A stretch of DNA of 64,000 bases from Porphyromonadaceae bacterium UBA7555. GTDB lineage: Bacteria > Bacteroidota > Bacteroidia > Bacteroidales > Muribaculaceae. The notes beneath the pieces are model-generated. The model did no database searches. It was given only the letters and a program-made list of their open reading frames with translations, and was not told the DNA's origin. Positions 45,247-54,433 of this stretch are shown here, piece by piece. Made by a program: the position numbers and the translations under genes. The stretch covers positions 49,616 to 113,615 of the forward strand of contig DLLT01000031.1 in assembly GCA_002478045.1 (NCBI GenBank), read 5' to 3'. How positions within the stretch are numbered: position 1 is the stretch's first letter; each line of letters begins with the position of its first letter.

Positions 45247-47346
45247 TCACTTGCCCCTGCGCAATACTATGCACGTACGAGCCGGCAGGTACAACTTGAG
45301 CCACTCAACTCCAGCAGGCGCATATAGCTCGTCGTGTAAGGTGAGGTGATCAACACCGCACATTACGTTGTCGTAGCCGCCGAAACGTGTCTCATCGGAA
45401 CTGAGAATGGTATGATATTTGCCGGCCGGAGCCAAAATTCCGTAACCGTCAAACGATTGCGTAGGATTGAAGTTGAATACAAACGCCAAGTCGCCTCGCA
45501 TAAATGCCAGCACCTGATCATCATCCTTCTCCCAAAGCTTGCGTACCGGCAGCGATTGGAAGTTGTAGGTGCCGCCTACAAGGTGAATGATTGCATTATC
45601 CCAATTGTTGAGCAAGTGGTATTTCAGCTCGGGATTATCCACGAGATTCCATTGGCGACGTGCATATTTGTAGCTCCAGCCATTGCCTTCTCGGGGGAAG
45701 TCAATCCATTCGGGATGTCCGAACTCGTTGCCCATAAAATTTAGGTATCCGCCGTTGATAGTGGCCAAAGTCACAAGACGTATCATCTTGTGAAGCGCGA
45801 TGCCGCGAGCAACGGTCGCATCATCATCGCCCATCATCATGTGCCAATACATGTGGTCGTCTATCAGCCGGAATATCACCGTCTTATCTCCCACAAGTGC
45901 CTGATCGTGACTCTCAACATAAGATATAGTCTTTTCATCGGCACGACGATTGGTCAACTCCCAGAATATGCTTGTAGGCTTCCAATCCTCGTCTTTGCGC
46001 TCTTTGAGTGTCTTAATCCAGTAGTCGGGTATGCCCATAGCCATGCGGTAGTCAAAACCAATGCCGCCATCGCCGAAAGGCAACGCCAGGCCCGGCATTC
46101 CACTCATTTCCTCGGCAATAGTGATAGCATGGTTGTTGATACTATGTATCAATTTATTAGCCAAAGTCAGATAAGTAATGGCATTGGTATCCTCGCCGCC
46201 ATCGTAATAGTCGCCATAGCCGCCGAAAGCTTGTCCGAGGCCATGATTATAGTACAGCATCGAGGTTACGCCATCAAAGCGGAAGCCGTCAAAATGATAC
46301 TCTTCAAGCCAGAACTTGCAGTTACTCAGCAAAAAGTGCATCACTTCATCCTTGCCGTAATCAAAGCACAGCGAATCCCAGGCGGGATGCTCGCGGCGGC
46401 CGTCACCATAGAAATACAAGTCGTACGAACCGTCAAGACGACCCAGACCTTCAGCCTCATTCTTCACCGCATGACTATGCACGATGTCCATAATCACCGC
46501 TATACCTTTGCTATGGGCCGCATCAATAAGGCTTTTGAGGTCCTCGGGCGTGCCGAAACGGCTTGACGCCGCAAAAAAGCTGCTGACATGGTAGCCGAAA
46601 GAGCCATAGTACGGATGCTCCTGTATTGCCATAATCTGTATGGCATTGTACCCATCTTCGACTATACGCGGCAGCACATTGTCGCGAAACTCGGCATACG
46701 TACCCACACCCTCGCGGTCCTGCGCCATACCGATATGGCACTCGTATATCAGCAACGGCCGCACATCAGGCTCGAAGCCCGCATCATGCCACACATAAGC
46801 CTGCTCGGGAGACCACACCTGAGCGGCAAAAAGCTTGGTGTCAGCATCTTGCTGTACACGCGTAGCATACGCCGGTATGCGTTCGCCCTCGCCGCCGTCC
46901 CATTGGACAAACATTTTGTAAAGGTCGCCGTGCTTCATCGAATCGGCATCGAACACGCCCTCCCAGACGCCGCCTTCAAGGCGCGTCAGCGAATATTGCG
47001 GCAGTCGTTGCCAGCCGCTGAAATCGCCCTCGAGAGTGATAGCCGTCGCATTGGGCGCCCATTCGCGAAAGCACCAGCGTCCGTCATCCAGCCGGTGAAG
47101 ACCGAAATACTCGTGAGCATTGGCAAAATCCACCAACGTCTTGGCGCTGCCCGATGTCAGTCGCTTTTCGGCTCGTATAGCGTCCTGATGCCGTCCCTCA
47201 ATAGCCGCGGCGTACGGTTCCAGCCACGCGTCATTGCGTATTATCGCCAGCGGCTTTGCCGCACGAACGTTCTGTTCTACCTGACTCTTGTTTGCGCTGT
47301 GGACTTTTGCCTTTTTATTTGCGGATGATTTTGCCTTTGTGCTCAT
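45247..47346 (-). CDS. glgB: 1,4-alpha-glucan branching enzyme, GH13_8-like
   Basis: A 699-residue glycogen branching enzyme. A lysine/serine-rich N-terminus (1-35) precedes a CBM48 module (about 75-165, YFGLHRLDDGRWCFREWAPNA). The GH13 barrel has nucleophile D358 (DGFRFDGVTSMLY), acid/base E412 (TIAEEMSGMPG) and transition-state stabiliser Asp in VESHDQ. The motifs DGVTSMLY, SGMPGL and SYVESHDQALVGDKT resemble eukaryotic-type branching enzymes more than the E. coli GlgB type. No other glycogen gene is adjacent. Confidence 0.93.
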   Translation of the reverse strand: MSTKAKSSANKKAKVHSANKSQVEQNVRAAKPLAIIRNDAWLEPYAAAIEGRHQDAIRAEKRLTSGSAKTLVDFANAHEYFGLHRLDDGRWCFREWAPNATAITLEGDFSGWQRLPQYSLTRLEGGVWEGVFDADSMKHGDLYKMFVQWDGGEGERIPAYATRVQQDADTKLFAAQVWSPEQAYVWHDAGFEPDVRPLLIYECHIGMAQDREGVGTYAEFRDNVLPRIVEDGYNAIQIMAIQEHPYYGSFGYHVSSFFAASSRFGTPEDLKSLIDAAHSKGIAVIMDIVHSHAVKNEAEGLGRLDGSYDLYFYGDGRREHPAWDSLCFDYGKDEVMHFLLSNCKFWLEEYHFDGFRFDGVTSMLYYNHGLGQAFGGYGDYYDGGEDTNAITYLTLANKLIHSINNHAITIAEEMSGMPGLALPFGDGGIGFDYRMAMGIPDYWIKTLKERKDEDWKPTSIFWELTNRRADEKTISYVESHDQALVGDKTVIFRLIDDHMYWHMMMGDDDATVARGIALHKMIRLVTLATINGGYLNFMGNEFGHPEWIDFPREGNGWSYKYARRQWNLVDNPELKYHLLNNWDNAIIHLVGGTYNFQSLPVRKLWEKDDDQVLAFMRGDLAFVFNFNPTQSFDGYGILAPAGKYHTILSSDETRFGGYDNVMCGVDHLTLHDELYAPAGVEWLKLYLPARTCIVLRRGK

Positions 47347-47455
47347 ATATTGAATGCGGTTCTTTGTGTAAATAAGTATGATAATGACGATTGTCTCCGT
47401 TTATGGCTCGAACGTACAACGATATGTATGACACATAATTGCGTGCATCACGAGT

Positions 47456-47869
47456 TTAGCGGTCAAGGTCTTCACGAACTTTATCCATCTCTTCGTAGAG
47501 GTCGGAGGTGAGTTTTTCGACCGTGTGCTCCAATTCTTCAATTTTGTCCTTGTGCTTGCGGTATACGGCGGCGTTGGCGTAGTCGGTTTCGCGACTGCCG
47601 GCACGGGCAGCACGTCGGCCGATGCGCGAAGCACGGTCTTCGAGCATATCTTTGCGGATATTACTGATATCAGACTCGAGTTTGGCTATTTCGCGCTCCA
47701 AGGCGTCTTCGTACCATCCGAGGGCGACATCTGTCTGCTCGGCGGTGAGCGCATCGGCTTCGTCGATACGGGCTATTTCCTTGGGGTCATAGCGGTTGCC
47801 GCATGAACACGCGCCAAGTGCGAAGGCGGCGAATAGTATCAGTGCTTGCAGTTGAAGTTTTATTTCCAT
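47456..47869 (-). CDS. small coiled-coil lipoprotein
   Basis: A 137-residue lipoprotein with lipobox LGAC (Cys21). The mature part is highly charged and helical, with heptad-like patterns (EREIAKLESDISNIRKDML; KIEELEHTVEKLTSDLYEEMDKV). I do not recognise a family. It lies between glgB and dciA without obvious link. Position and composition suggest a periplasmic or surface-anchored structural role; this is inference. Confidence 0.7.
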   Translation of the reverse strand: MEIKLQLQALILFAAFALGACSCGNRYDPKEIARIDEADALTAEQTDVALGWYEDALEREIAKLESDISNIRKDMLEDRASRIGRRAARAGSRETDYANAAVYRKHKDKIEELEHTVEKLTSDLYEEMDKVREDLDR

Positions 47870-47924
47870 ACAATTATTTCGTGATCGTTGAATACGGCGT
47901 AAGATCGCATCTATTCCCTCTGTG

Positions 47925-48215
47925 TCAATGTATCACGAGTTTGGATATAATGTTTTTACCTACCAATTGGTTGAGATGCTGCACGATGCGTTCTTTGCTG
48001 AAGGAGAGTTCGTTTTTAAGCGATGCAGAGGCGATGACCACGTGCAGTTCGTCCTTTTGGATCCATCGTCGTACAGTGTAGCGGTTGACTGTCGGCCCGA
48101 CGACCTCGCTCCACAGGAAGCTGGCACGTGCTCGCTCGTAGCTCTCATCGGCGCCGGCAGCAGTAATAGCCTGACGTATAATCGCATCAACGCGCAATGG
48201 GTCGTGGCGCTTCAT
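47925..48215 (-). CDS. DciA-like DUF721 protein
   Basis: A 96-residue DUF721-family protein. The family includes DciA, a loader of the replicative helicase DnaB in many bacteria, with a KH-like fold. Typical sequences are VGPTVNRYTVRRW, ELHVVIASASLKNELSFSKERIVQHLN. The frame is open upstream to 48260, but the ATG at 48215 overlaps the recF stop (ATGA) and gives the usual N-terminus (MKRHDPLRVDAI). Gene order recF-DUF721 recurs in bacteria and fits a replication role. Confidence 0.85.
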   Translation of the reverse strand: MKRHDPLRVDAIIRQAITAAGADESYERARASFLWSEVVGPTVNRYTVRRWIQKDELHVVIASASLKNELSFSKERIVQHLNQLVGKNIISKLVIH

Positions 48216-49318
48216 GGCAGCTGTTCGAATGTGCCGTCGGTAACACGCCACATCCGGCATGGAGCATCGGCGGCGAGATGACCTGGTATTTCATCGAGAT
48301 GGCGGCGGTTGGTGTCGGTGATAAATATCTGGCCGAAGTCTTCGGAGGCTACTAATGCAATGATGCGCGACACGCGTGTGGCATCAAGTTTGTCAAATAT
48401 GTCATCTAATAGTAGCAGTGGCTTGAGGCCTGTGCTTTCGGCCAAGAAACGGTACTGCGCCATACGAAGAGCTATGGTGAAGGTCTTGGCCTGACCCTGC
48501 GAGGCGGTACGACGAAGGGGTAAGCCATTGACCGATACTTCAATATCATCACGATGTATACCCATAGCAGTGTATCCAAGAAGTCGATCGCGGTCGCGAT
48601 TGCGGCTTAATGCATCGGCGATACCGGCATCCGTTGCACCGTCTAACGGCCCGCGATATTCCATTGTAACAGTCTCGCTGTCGCCGGCGATGATGCCGTA
48701 GTAGCGTTGATGGAGTTCGGCAAGACGGCGAATATTGCGACGCCGAGCTTCGATGATGTAGCGTGACGAAAAGTCCATACCGGCTTCGATGGCATCGAAA
48801 AGCAGGTAATCGGTGGAGGAATCTTTGAGCATACGATTGCGCTGTTCGAGGGCGCGATTGTAGCGTATAAGATGCTCCAGATAATGGTTATCGGCCTGAC
48901 TTATAACCATATCTATGAAGCGACGTCGCACTTCGGCCGCTCCGGAAACCAAATTCATGTCGGCCGGAGAGACGAGCACGGCGGGGAATAATCCTATATG
49001 GGCGCTTAGACGTCGATATTCTTTGCCGCCACGCTTGAAGCTTTTATGCCCGGGCGAAAGTACAACATTGATGTCGTCTTCGACGCCATTTCGCAGGTAG
49101 TCGGCATGCAGGTGTGCCCACGGACACCCACGCCGTATCAGCATATTGTCCGGTGTCCCGGCAAAGCTCTTGGTGTACGATAATACATAGATGGCATCCA
49201 AGAGATTAGACTTGCCCATACCATTGTCGCCGAGCATACAATTCAGCTTATCGCAAAAGTCAAGCGATGCTTCGGCGATATTCTTGAAATCGGTTATGCT
49301 TATGTGGCGCAGTATCAT
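48212..49318 (-). CDS. recF: DNA replication and repair protein RecF
   Basis: A 368-residue SMC-like ATPase loading RecA at single-strand gaps with RecO and RecR. Walker A is GDNGMGKS (30-37). The signature and Walker B regions are RRTASQGQAKTFTIALRMAQ and LLLLDDIFDKLD. The N-terminus MILRHISITDFKNI is typical. It overlaps both neighbours by 4 nt (ATGA): the esterase gene upstream and dciA downstream. Confidence 0.95.
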   Translation of the reverse strand: MILRHISITDFKNIAEASLDFCDKLNCMLGDNGMGKSNLLDAIYVLSYTKSFAGTPDNMLIRRGCPWAHLHADYLRNGVEDDINVVLSPGHKSFKRGGKEYRRLSAHIGLFPAVLVSPADMNLVSGAAEVRRRFIDMVISQADNHYLEHLIRYNRALEQRNRMLKDSSTDYLLFDAIEAGMDFSSRYIIEARRRNIRRLAELHQRYYGIIAGDSETVTMEYRGPLDGATDAGIADALSRNRDRDRLLGYTAMGIHRDDIEVSVNGLPLRRTASQGQAKTFTIALRMAQYRFLAESTGLKPLLLLDDIFDKLDATRVSRIIALVASEDFGQIFITDTNRRHLDEIPGHLAADAPCRMWRVTDGTFEQLP

Positions 49319-50130
49319 TTGCCAAAATGGCGTGAGAAGTAAAGCAGATGATAGAGGATGCTGTTGCTCCAGTATTTGCGATTGTGATTGCCGGGGCGCG
49401 AGATATAGTCGTGCGGAATTTTGGCCTCGAGCAGCTTCCGGTGCAGGGCAGCATTAACTCCGGAAAAGATATCTTCGATGCCGCAGTCAAATATGATATT
49501 ATTGGCTCCGGGAGTCATCTGAGAAACCAAGTTGATGATGGTATGCGTCTCCCAGGTCTTGGCCGTGGCGGAGGTGTAGGCACCCAGAGCATCTTTCATC
49601 TTCCATCTTTCGGTGTAAGGCAGGATGTTGACGCCACCGCTGGTGCTGCCGATGTTTTTCCATATATCGGGATGGCGTACGCCCAGCCAAAATGCTCCGT
49701 GTCCGCCCATACTCAATCCGGTAATGGCCCGTTTGGATGCCTCGGGAAGTGTCGGATAGTGCTTGTCTATATACGGCACAAGGCGCTTGGTCATAAATGT
49801 TTCCATCTTCACCTTGGGATTGGCCGGAGCATCCCAGTACCACGAATCGCAACCGTCGGGCATCACCATAGCCATACCATATTGATCGGCGAGGGCGGGG
49901 AGCTGTTTGCAGGTGGTTGTCCACTGTTTGTGGTCGCCGCCAAAACCGTTGAGCAGATACACGGTGGGTACGCGGTGCGTGGCGGAGGCGCCTTCGGGGA
50001 TAATAACCGTAACGACAATAGGTCGCGGCATTTCGACTGCCTTGATTGTAATGGTGTCTACCTTGGCTGCATTGGTCGTCAAAGCGGCAAATAAGGCCAC
50101 GATGGAAATTATAGCTATCCTGAGTGACAT
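49315..50130 (-). CDS. secreted alpha/beta-hydrolase esterase
   Basis: A 271-residue exported esterase of the esterase D / S-formylglutathione hydrolase-like family. A signal peptide (1-21, TTNA-A) precedes the catalytic domain with VPTVYLLNGFGGDHKQW (oxyanion region), nucleophile elbow GLSMGGHG (Ser140), an Asp in FDCGIEDIF and the His in GNHNRKYW. Members with this layout often deacylate plant or mucin glycans. The substrate is not readable. The stop overlaps the recF start by 4 nt. Confidence 0.85.
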   Translation of the reverse strand: MSLRIAIISIVALFAALTTNAAKVDTITIKAVEMPRPIVVTVIIPEGASATHRVPTVYLLNGFGGDHKQWTTTCKQLPALADQYGMAMVMPDGCDSWYWDAPANPKVKMETFMTKRLVPYIDKHYPTLPEASKRAITGLSMGGHGAFWLGVRHPDIWKNIGSTSGGVNILPYTERWKMKDALGAYTSATAKTWETHTIINLVSQMTPGANNIIFDCGIEDIFSGVNAALHRKLLEAKIPHDYISRPGNHNRKYWSNSILYHLLYFSRHFGK

Positions 50131-50154
50131 GGTCGTATATTTCTATTGTTTAGT

Positions 50155-50799
50155 TTAGTTGATTTGAATGCCGAAGCGGCGATGCAAGTAGGCAATCACA
50201 ACCTCCACCAAATTATCGATATCCATGGCAGAGGTGCTGACGGTAAGGTCATAAGAGGCTGCCTCGCCCCACTGCTTGTCGCTGTAGAAGTTGTAAAAGG
50301 CGGCACGTGCCTTATTTGTCTTTTCGACTATGGCGCGAGCCTGATCTACGGTAACATCGGGTTTGCGTTTGCACACGCGTTTGATGCAGTCGTCCTTTGT
50401 GGCACTGACAAAGATGCTGGCGACACGCGGATGGTCGCGGAGGATGTAATCGGCGCTGCGTCCTACGATGACGCATGAACCGCGCGAGGCGACACGTCGT
50501 ACAAAGTCACATTGAGCCTTATAGAGCGCTCCATCTCCCCCGCCAAATCCCCCGCCATCGTAGTATGTCATGGGCCCGGACCCGGCAAAGTTTGCGAAAA
50601 ATCCGCCGACAAAACTGGGCCGCTTCTCATCGCTGTCGCGGAAGAAGTCGGGACATAACCCGGCATCACAGGCAGCCTGCATCAGCAATTCTTTGTCGTA
50701 GAACTCGATACCGAGACGCGAGGCCAGGCGACGGCCGAGTTCGTGACCGCCGCTGCCCATCTGTCTCCCTATGGTGACTACGATATCCGGAGTGATCAT
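50155..50799 (-). CDS. cytidylate kinase-like family protein
   Basis: A 214-residue P-loop protein. The N-terminal motif ITIGRQ-type sequence here is VVTIGRQMGSGGHELG (residues 8-23), followed by FYDKELL and RGSCVIVGRSADYIL, as in the cytidylate-kinase-like family common in gut bacteria. A glycine-rich insertion (about 70-90, YYDGGGFGGGDG) replaces part of the usual lid region. The true phosphate acceptor is unproven. Start: the frame is open to 50877, but the ATG at 50799 places the P-loop at the N-terminus as in relatives. Confidence 0.85.
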   Translation of the reverse strand: MITPDIVVTIGRQMGSGGHELGRRLASRLGIEFYDKELLMQAACDAGLCPDFFRDSDEKRPSFVGGFFANFAGSGPMTYYDGGGFGGGDGALYKAQCDFVRRVASRGSCVIVGRSADYILRDHPRVASIFVSATKDDCIKRVCKRKPDVTVDQARAIVEKTNKARAAFYNFYSDKQWGEAASYDLTVSTSAMDIDNLVEVVIAYLHRRFGIQIN

Positions 50800-50818
50800 T
50801 GATCTTTGACGCTTATAG

Positions 50819-51241
50819 TTACTTAGGCATATCGCCAATGGTCTGTTCAAGTGTCGCCTTGTTGCAGATACCGTCAATGATGATTACGGCATTATCCTTG
50901 ATGGTTACCACCAGAATGTTGATCATGTCATCCTTGCCTGTGGGATTCTGGCATACAGCCATAAATTCGCCGTTCTCACCATTAACGGATACCAGTTGGT
51001 TTTCTTCGGGGATAGTGGTGAGGTCGACCTTAATGGCATCAATTGCGGCAGCATCAAGCTGACCCATAAGTATGGTACCATCGTTGATACCCTCTTCTTT
51101 AAGCGAAGAACCGGCCATAGCGGTGATGTCGCTGATGCCTTCGGTTGCCTTATATTTGGCCATGAATTCGGCCATAGTCATTGCAGTTGCACTGACAAGG
51201 CTTACCAATGACAAAATGAGCAAAAATGCAATACGTTTCAT
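50819..51241 (-). CDS. small exported DUF4252-like protein
   Basis: A 140-residue protein with a signal peptide (1-19). The mature part has a helix-strand pattern (EFMAKYKATEGISDITAMAG; INILVVTIKDNAVIIIDGICN) as in DUF4252-type Bacteroidetes proteins; the assignment is by general resemblance. No function is known. It precedes the kinase-like gene by 19 nt and is probably co-transcribed. Confidence 0.72.
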   Translation of the reverse strand: MKRIAFLLILSLVSLVSATAMTMAEFMAKYKATEGISDITAMAGSSLKEEGINDGTILMGQLDAAAIDAIKVDLTTIPEENQLVSVNGENGEFMAVCQNPTGKDDMINILVVTIKDNAVIIIDGICNKATLEQTIGDMPK

Positions 51242-51349
51242 AATCTTATTAGTTTTTCTTGTTGTATGTATGTTCTTTAGTAAATAATTGACGCTAATAT
51301 TGGTTACGTATGTATAACTGCGCTTTTCTATACGCCGTATAAGTTTTGT

Positions 51350-52711
51350 TTATTGATAATTGTTGATGGTATACCCTACGTATGAACGCGGCGTAAGTTG
51401 ATGCAGGCGTGCTCGCACGTCTTCGCTCACATCGAGGCCGTCAATAAAATCGGAAATTGTCTGCGAGGTCACGGTATGATTGGTGCGCGTCAAGGCTTTG
51501 AGTGCCTCGTACGGATTGGGATAGCCTTCGCGACGGAGGATGGTCTGAATACCTTCGGCCACCACACTCCACATTGCGTCAAGGTCGGCATCTATGGCGT
51601 CACGGTTCAACAGTAGTTTGCCCAGTCCCTTCTCGGTGGATGCTATCGCTATGAGCGTATGCGCCATAGGGACGCCGATGTTGCGCAGTACGGTGCTATC
51701 CGTAAGATCGCGTTGAAGGCGCGATACCGGCAGTTTGGTCGCAAGATGCCCCAGCAAGGCGTTGGCAATTCCAAGATTACCCTCGCTGTTTTCGAAGTCT
51801 ATGGGATTTACCTTATGCGGCATCGCGGACGATCCTACTTCGCCTTGGCGTATGCGTTGTTTGAAGTAATTCATGGATATGTACATCCACATGTCGCGAT
51901 CCAAGTCAAGGATGATTGTATTGATACGACGCATAGCATCCATCATCGCGGCCATATTGTCGTAGTTTGAAATCTGCGTAGTCCACGGCTCACGTTCTAT
52001 ACCGAGGGTCTCACGCAGGAATTCGGCGGCAAAGCCCTGCCAATCGACATTGGGGAAAGCGGCACGATGTGCATTGAAGTTGCCTGTAGCGCCGCCGAAT
52101 TTCCCTGATACGGGGATTGAGAGCAACTGTCGTTTTTGGCTTTCGAGACGACTTACGTAGACGTATATTTCCTTGCCAAGCGTGGTGGGCGATGCGGGCT
52201 GTCCGTGTGTACGCGCCAGCATAGCGAGGTCTCGCCATTCGTGTGCCTGCGATCGCAAGTGCTCTATAAGAGCCTCCAAAGCAGGCATATACGCCCCGGT
52301 CAGCGCTTCGCGCAACGACATAGGCACTGCCGTATTGTTGATGTCCTGCGATGTGAGGCCGAAGTGTACGAATTCTTTATTGGCACTAACGCCCATAGCG
52401 TCCATACGTTCCTTAATAAAGTATTCGACGGCTTTTACATCATGATTGGTCACCTTCTCGATATCCTTGACCCGCGCCGCATCTTCAATGGCGAAATCTT
52501 GATACAGCGAACGCATACGCTGTTCATCTTCTTGGCTCAAAGGCGCAATCTGCGGCAGTCCCAGACGCGTTAGAGATATAAAATACTCTACTTCTACTCT
52601 TAATCGGTAGCGTATCAATGCAAACTCTGAAAAGTACTCGGCCATTCGAGAGCATTTGTCCCGATAGCGGCCGTCGATGGGCGAAATCGCAGTCAGTGTA
52701 TCCAATTCCAT
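51350..52711 (-). CDS. purB: adenylosuccinate lyase
   Basis: A 453-residue enzyme acting twice in purine synthesis, releasing fumarate from SAICAR and adenylosuccinate. The fumarase/aspartase signature GSSAMPHKVNP is present, as are LTAISPIDGRYRDKCSRMAEYFSE at the N-terminus (family marker, in part), FGLTSQDINNTA and ARTHGQPASPTTLGKE. Length matches the E. coli-type enzyme (456). It appears to be a single gene with a weak TAATTTCG promoter-like box upstream. Confidence 0.96.
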   Translation of the reverse strand: MELDTLTAISPIDGRYRDKCSRMAEYFSEFALIRYRLRVEVEYFISLTRLGLPQIAPLSQEDEQRMRSLYQDFAIEDAARVKDIEKVTNHDVKAVEYFIKERMDAMGVSANKEFVHFGLTSQDINNTAVPMSLREALTGAYMPALEALIEHLRSQAHEWRDLAMLARTHGQPASPTTLGKEIYVYVSRLESQKRQLLSIPVSGKFGGATGNFNAHRAAFPNVDWQGFAAEFLRETLGIEREPWTTQISNYDNMAAMMDAMRRINTIILDLDRDMWMYISMNYFKQRIRQGEVGSSAMPHKVNPIDFENSEGNLGIANALLGHLATKLPVSRLQRDLTDSTVLRNIGVPMAHTLIAIASTEKGLGKLLLNRDAIDADLDAMWSVVAEGIQTILRREGYPNPYEALKALTRTNHTVTSQTISDFIDGLDVSEDVRARLHQLTPRSYVGYTINNYQ

Positions 52712-52822
52712 ATATCTGTGTCTTAGACTACGAAATTACAAATAATTTATCACTTATACCCTACCCTTCGGCCGATTTAGCGCATTTTTTTGATCGAACG
52801 CCACTCGGCGGCCTTTTGTCAT

Positions 52823-52870
52823 AAAAAACATGCGACATACAACGCCCCATTCGGCATTGTATGTCGCATA
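52823..52870 (-). terminator. terminator of the spc/alpha ribosomal operon
   Basis: A long stem of about 15 bp (ATGCGACATACAA against TTGTATGTCGCAT with near-continuous pairing) is followed on the minus strand by TTTTTT. It begins 25 nt after the rplQ stop. Confidence 0.92.
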
Positions 52871-52895
52871 TATGTATCGATATCCGCTTATCGAA

Positions 52896-53408
52896 TTATT
52901 CGGCTGCGGGTGCTTCGGCTGCTGGTGCCTCTGCTGCGGGAGCTTCTGCAGCAGGTGCTTCTGCGGCGGGAGCAGCAGGAGCGGCGGCTTTGCGGCGGCT
53001 GCGGCGAGTGGTTTTCTTCTTCTCTTCCTTGCCGGCCTTGCCCATTGTCTCGTTGTAGTCTACCAACTCAATGAAGCATGTCTTGGCGTTGTCGCCCAGA
53101 CGGTTGCCGGTTTTGAGTATACGAGTGTAACCACCGGGGCGGTTAGCAATCTTGGTTGCGATTTCGCCGAAGAGTTCCTTAACGGCTTCCTTGCTCTGCA
53201 AATGTGCAAAGACAAGACGACGGTTGGGAGTGGTATCTTCTTTGGCGCGGTTGATCAGCGGCTCGGCGTACACGCGCAGGGCTTTGGCTTTGGCCAAGGT
53301 GGTGAATATGCGTTTGTGCATAATCAGCGAAGTGGTCATATTAGCCAAGAGGGCATCGCGATGTGCCTTGGTGCGGCTAAGATGATTGAATTTTTTATTG
53401 TGTCTCAT
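52896..53408 (-). CDS. rplQ: 50S ribosomal protein L17 with Ala/Pro/Glu-rich tail
   Basis: A 170-residue protein. The L17 core (1-120, MRHNKKFNHLSRTKAHRDALL; NRPGGYTRILK) is normal. A basic linker (KEEKKKTTRRSRRK) is followed by a low-complexity tail of about 30 residues made of repeated APAAE units. L17 in many bacteria ends near residue 120-130, so the tail is an extension seen in Bacteroidetes to varying degree. It is the last gene of the operon, 8 nt after rpoA. Confidence 0.96.
   Translation of the reverse strand: MRHNKKFNHLSRTKAHRDALLANMTTSLIMHKRIFTTLAKAKALRVYAEPLINRAKEDTTPNRRLVFAHLQSKEAVKELFGEIATKIANRPGGYTRILKTGNRLGDNAKTCFIELVDYNETMGKAGKEEKKKTTRRSRRKAAAPAAPAAEAPAAEAPAAEAPAAEAPAAE
52898..52972 (-). 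repeat. 15-nt tandem repeats in the rplQ 3' end
   Basis: About five imperfect 15-nt units coding A-P-A-A-E. They vary in third codon positions, which argues for selection on the peptide rather than a very recent expansion. Confidence 0.7.
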
Positions 53409-53416
53409 CGTGAATG

Positions 53417-54409
53417 TTACTCTTTATCCAGTTTGTATTTTGAAATGTCCATGCCGAAGGACAGGTTCATGCTTGCAAGGAACTCGTCAAGCTCGGTCAG
53501 AGACTTCTTACCGAAGTTGCGGAACTTGAGCAGGTCGTTTTTGTTGAACTGTACAAGTTCGCCCAAAGTCTCAACCTCGGCGCTCTTGAGGCAATTGAGT
53601 GCGCGTACGCTCAGTTCCATATCGACGAGTTTGGTCTTCAGAAGTTGACGCATGTGCAGCACTTCCTCATCGAATTCATCGCTTTCGCCTGTCTCGGGTG
53701 CGTCGATCGTAATCTTCTCGTCGGAGAACAAGGCAAAATGATGGATAAGAATGCGGGCAGCCTCTTTGAGGGCATCCTTGGGATGTATCGATCCGTTAGT
53801 GGTGATTTCGAGGATAAGCTTGTCGTAGTCGGTCTTTTGGTCGACACGGAAGTTTTCTATGGTGTATTTGACGTTCTTTATGGGCGTGTAGATGGAGTCG
53901 ATGGCGAGAATATTGACATCATCGTCAGCTATTTCCTGCTCTTCGGCAGACACCCATCCGCGACCTTTATTGATTGTCAGTACGATAGTGAAACTTGCAT
54001 CGGCATCCAGATGGCATATCACCTGTTCGGGGTTGAGAACCTGGAAGCTGGTCAAAGCCTTACCTATGTCTCCGGCCGTAAACAGTTCGGTACCGGAGAC
54101 GGTAATGGTGACTTTTTCGTCTTCGTGGTCCTCGACAACCTGGCGCAGGTCTACCTTCTTGAGGTTGAGGATGATGTTGGTGACATCTTCTTTGACGCCG
54201 GGAATGGTGTCAAACTCGTGTTTAACGCCGTCGATGCGTATCGACGAAATGGCGAAGCCCTCCAAGGAGGAGAGAAGCACACGACGCAGTGCGTTGCCCA
54301 CAGTGATGCCATAGCCGGGTTCCAAGGGTTTGAACTCGAATTTGCCGTAGAAGTTGTCTGCTTCAAGCATCAGGACTTTGTCGGGCTTTTGGAATTGTAA
54401 GATAGCCAT
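53417..54409 (-). CDS. rpoA: RNA polymerase alpha subunit
   Basis: A 330-residue protein. The alpha N-terminal assembly domain (1-230) has EPLEPGYGITVGNALRRVLLSSL (in part) and the C-terminal DNA-binding domain (about 250-320) has ELSVRALNCLKSAEVETLGELV and LLKFRNFGKKSLTEL. It is in the conserved place between rpsD and rplQ. Confidence 0.98.
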   Translation of the reverse strand: MAILQFQKPDKVLMLEADNFYGKFEFKPLEPGYGITVGNALRRVLLSSLEGFAISSIRIDGVKHEFDTIPGVKEDVTNIILNLKKVDLRQVVEDHEDEKVTITVSGTELFTAGDIGKALTSFQVLNPEQVICHLDADASFTIVLTINKGRGWVSAEEQEIADDDVNILAIDSIYTPIKNVKYTIENFRVDQKTDYDKLILEITTNGSIHPKDALKEAARILIHHFALFSDEKITIDAPETGESDEFDEEVLHMRQLLKTKLVDMELSVRALNCLKSAEVETLGELVQFNKNDLLKFRNFGKKSLTELDEFLASMNLSFGMDISKYKLDKE

Positions 54410-54433
54410 GGATCGGGTTGTTTTTAGATTTTA

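Noticed and set aside
53645..54400. Plus-strand open frame of about 250 codons opposite rpoA
   Set aside because: A shadow frame of rpoA; no start signals or family features.
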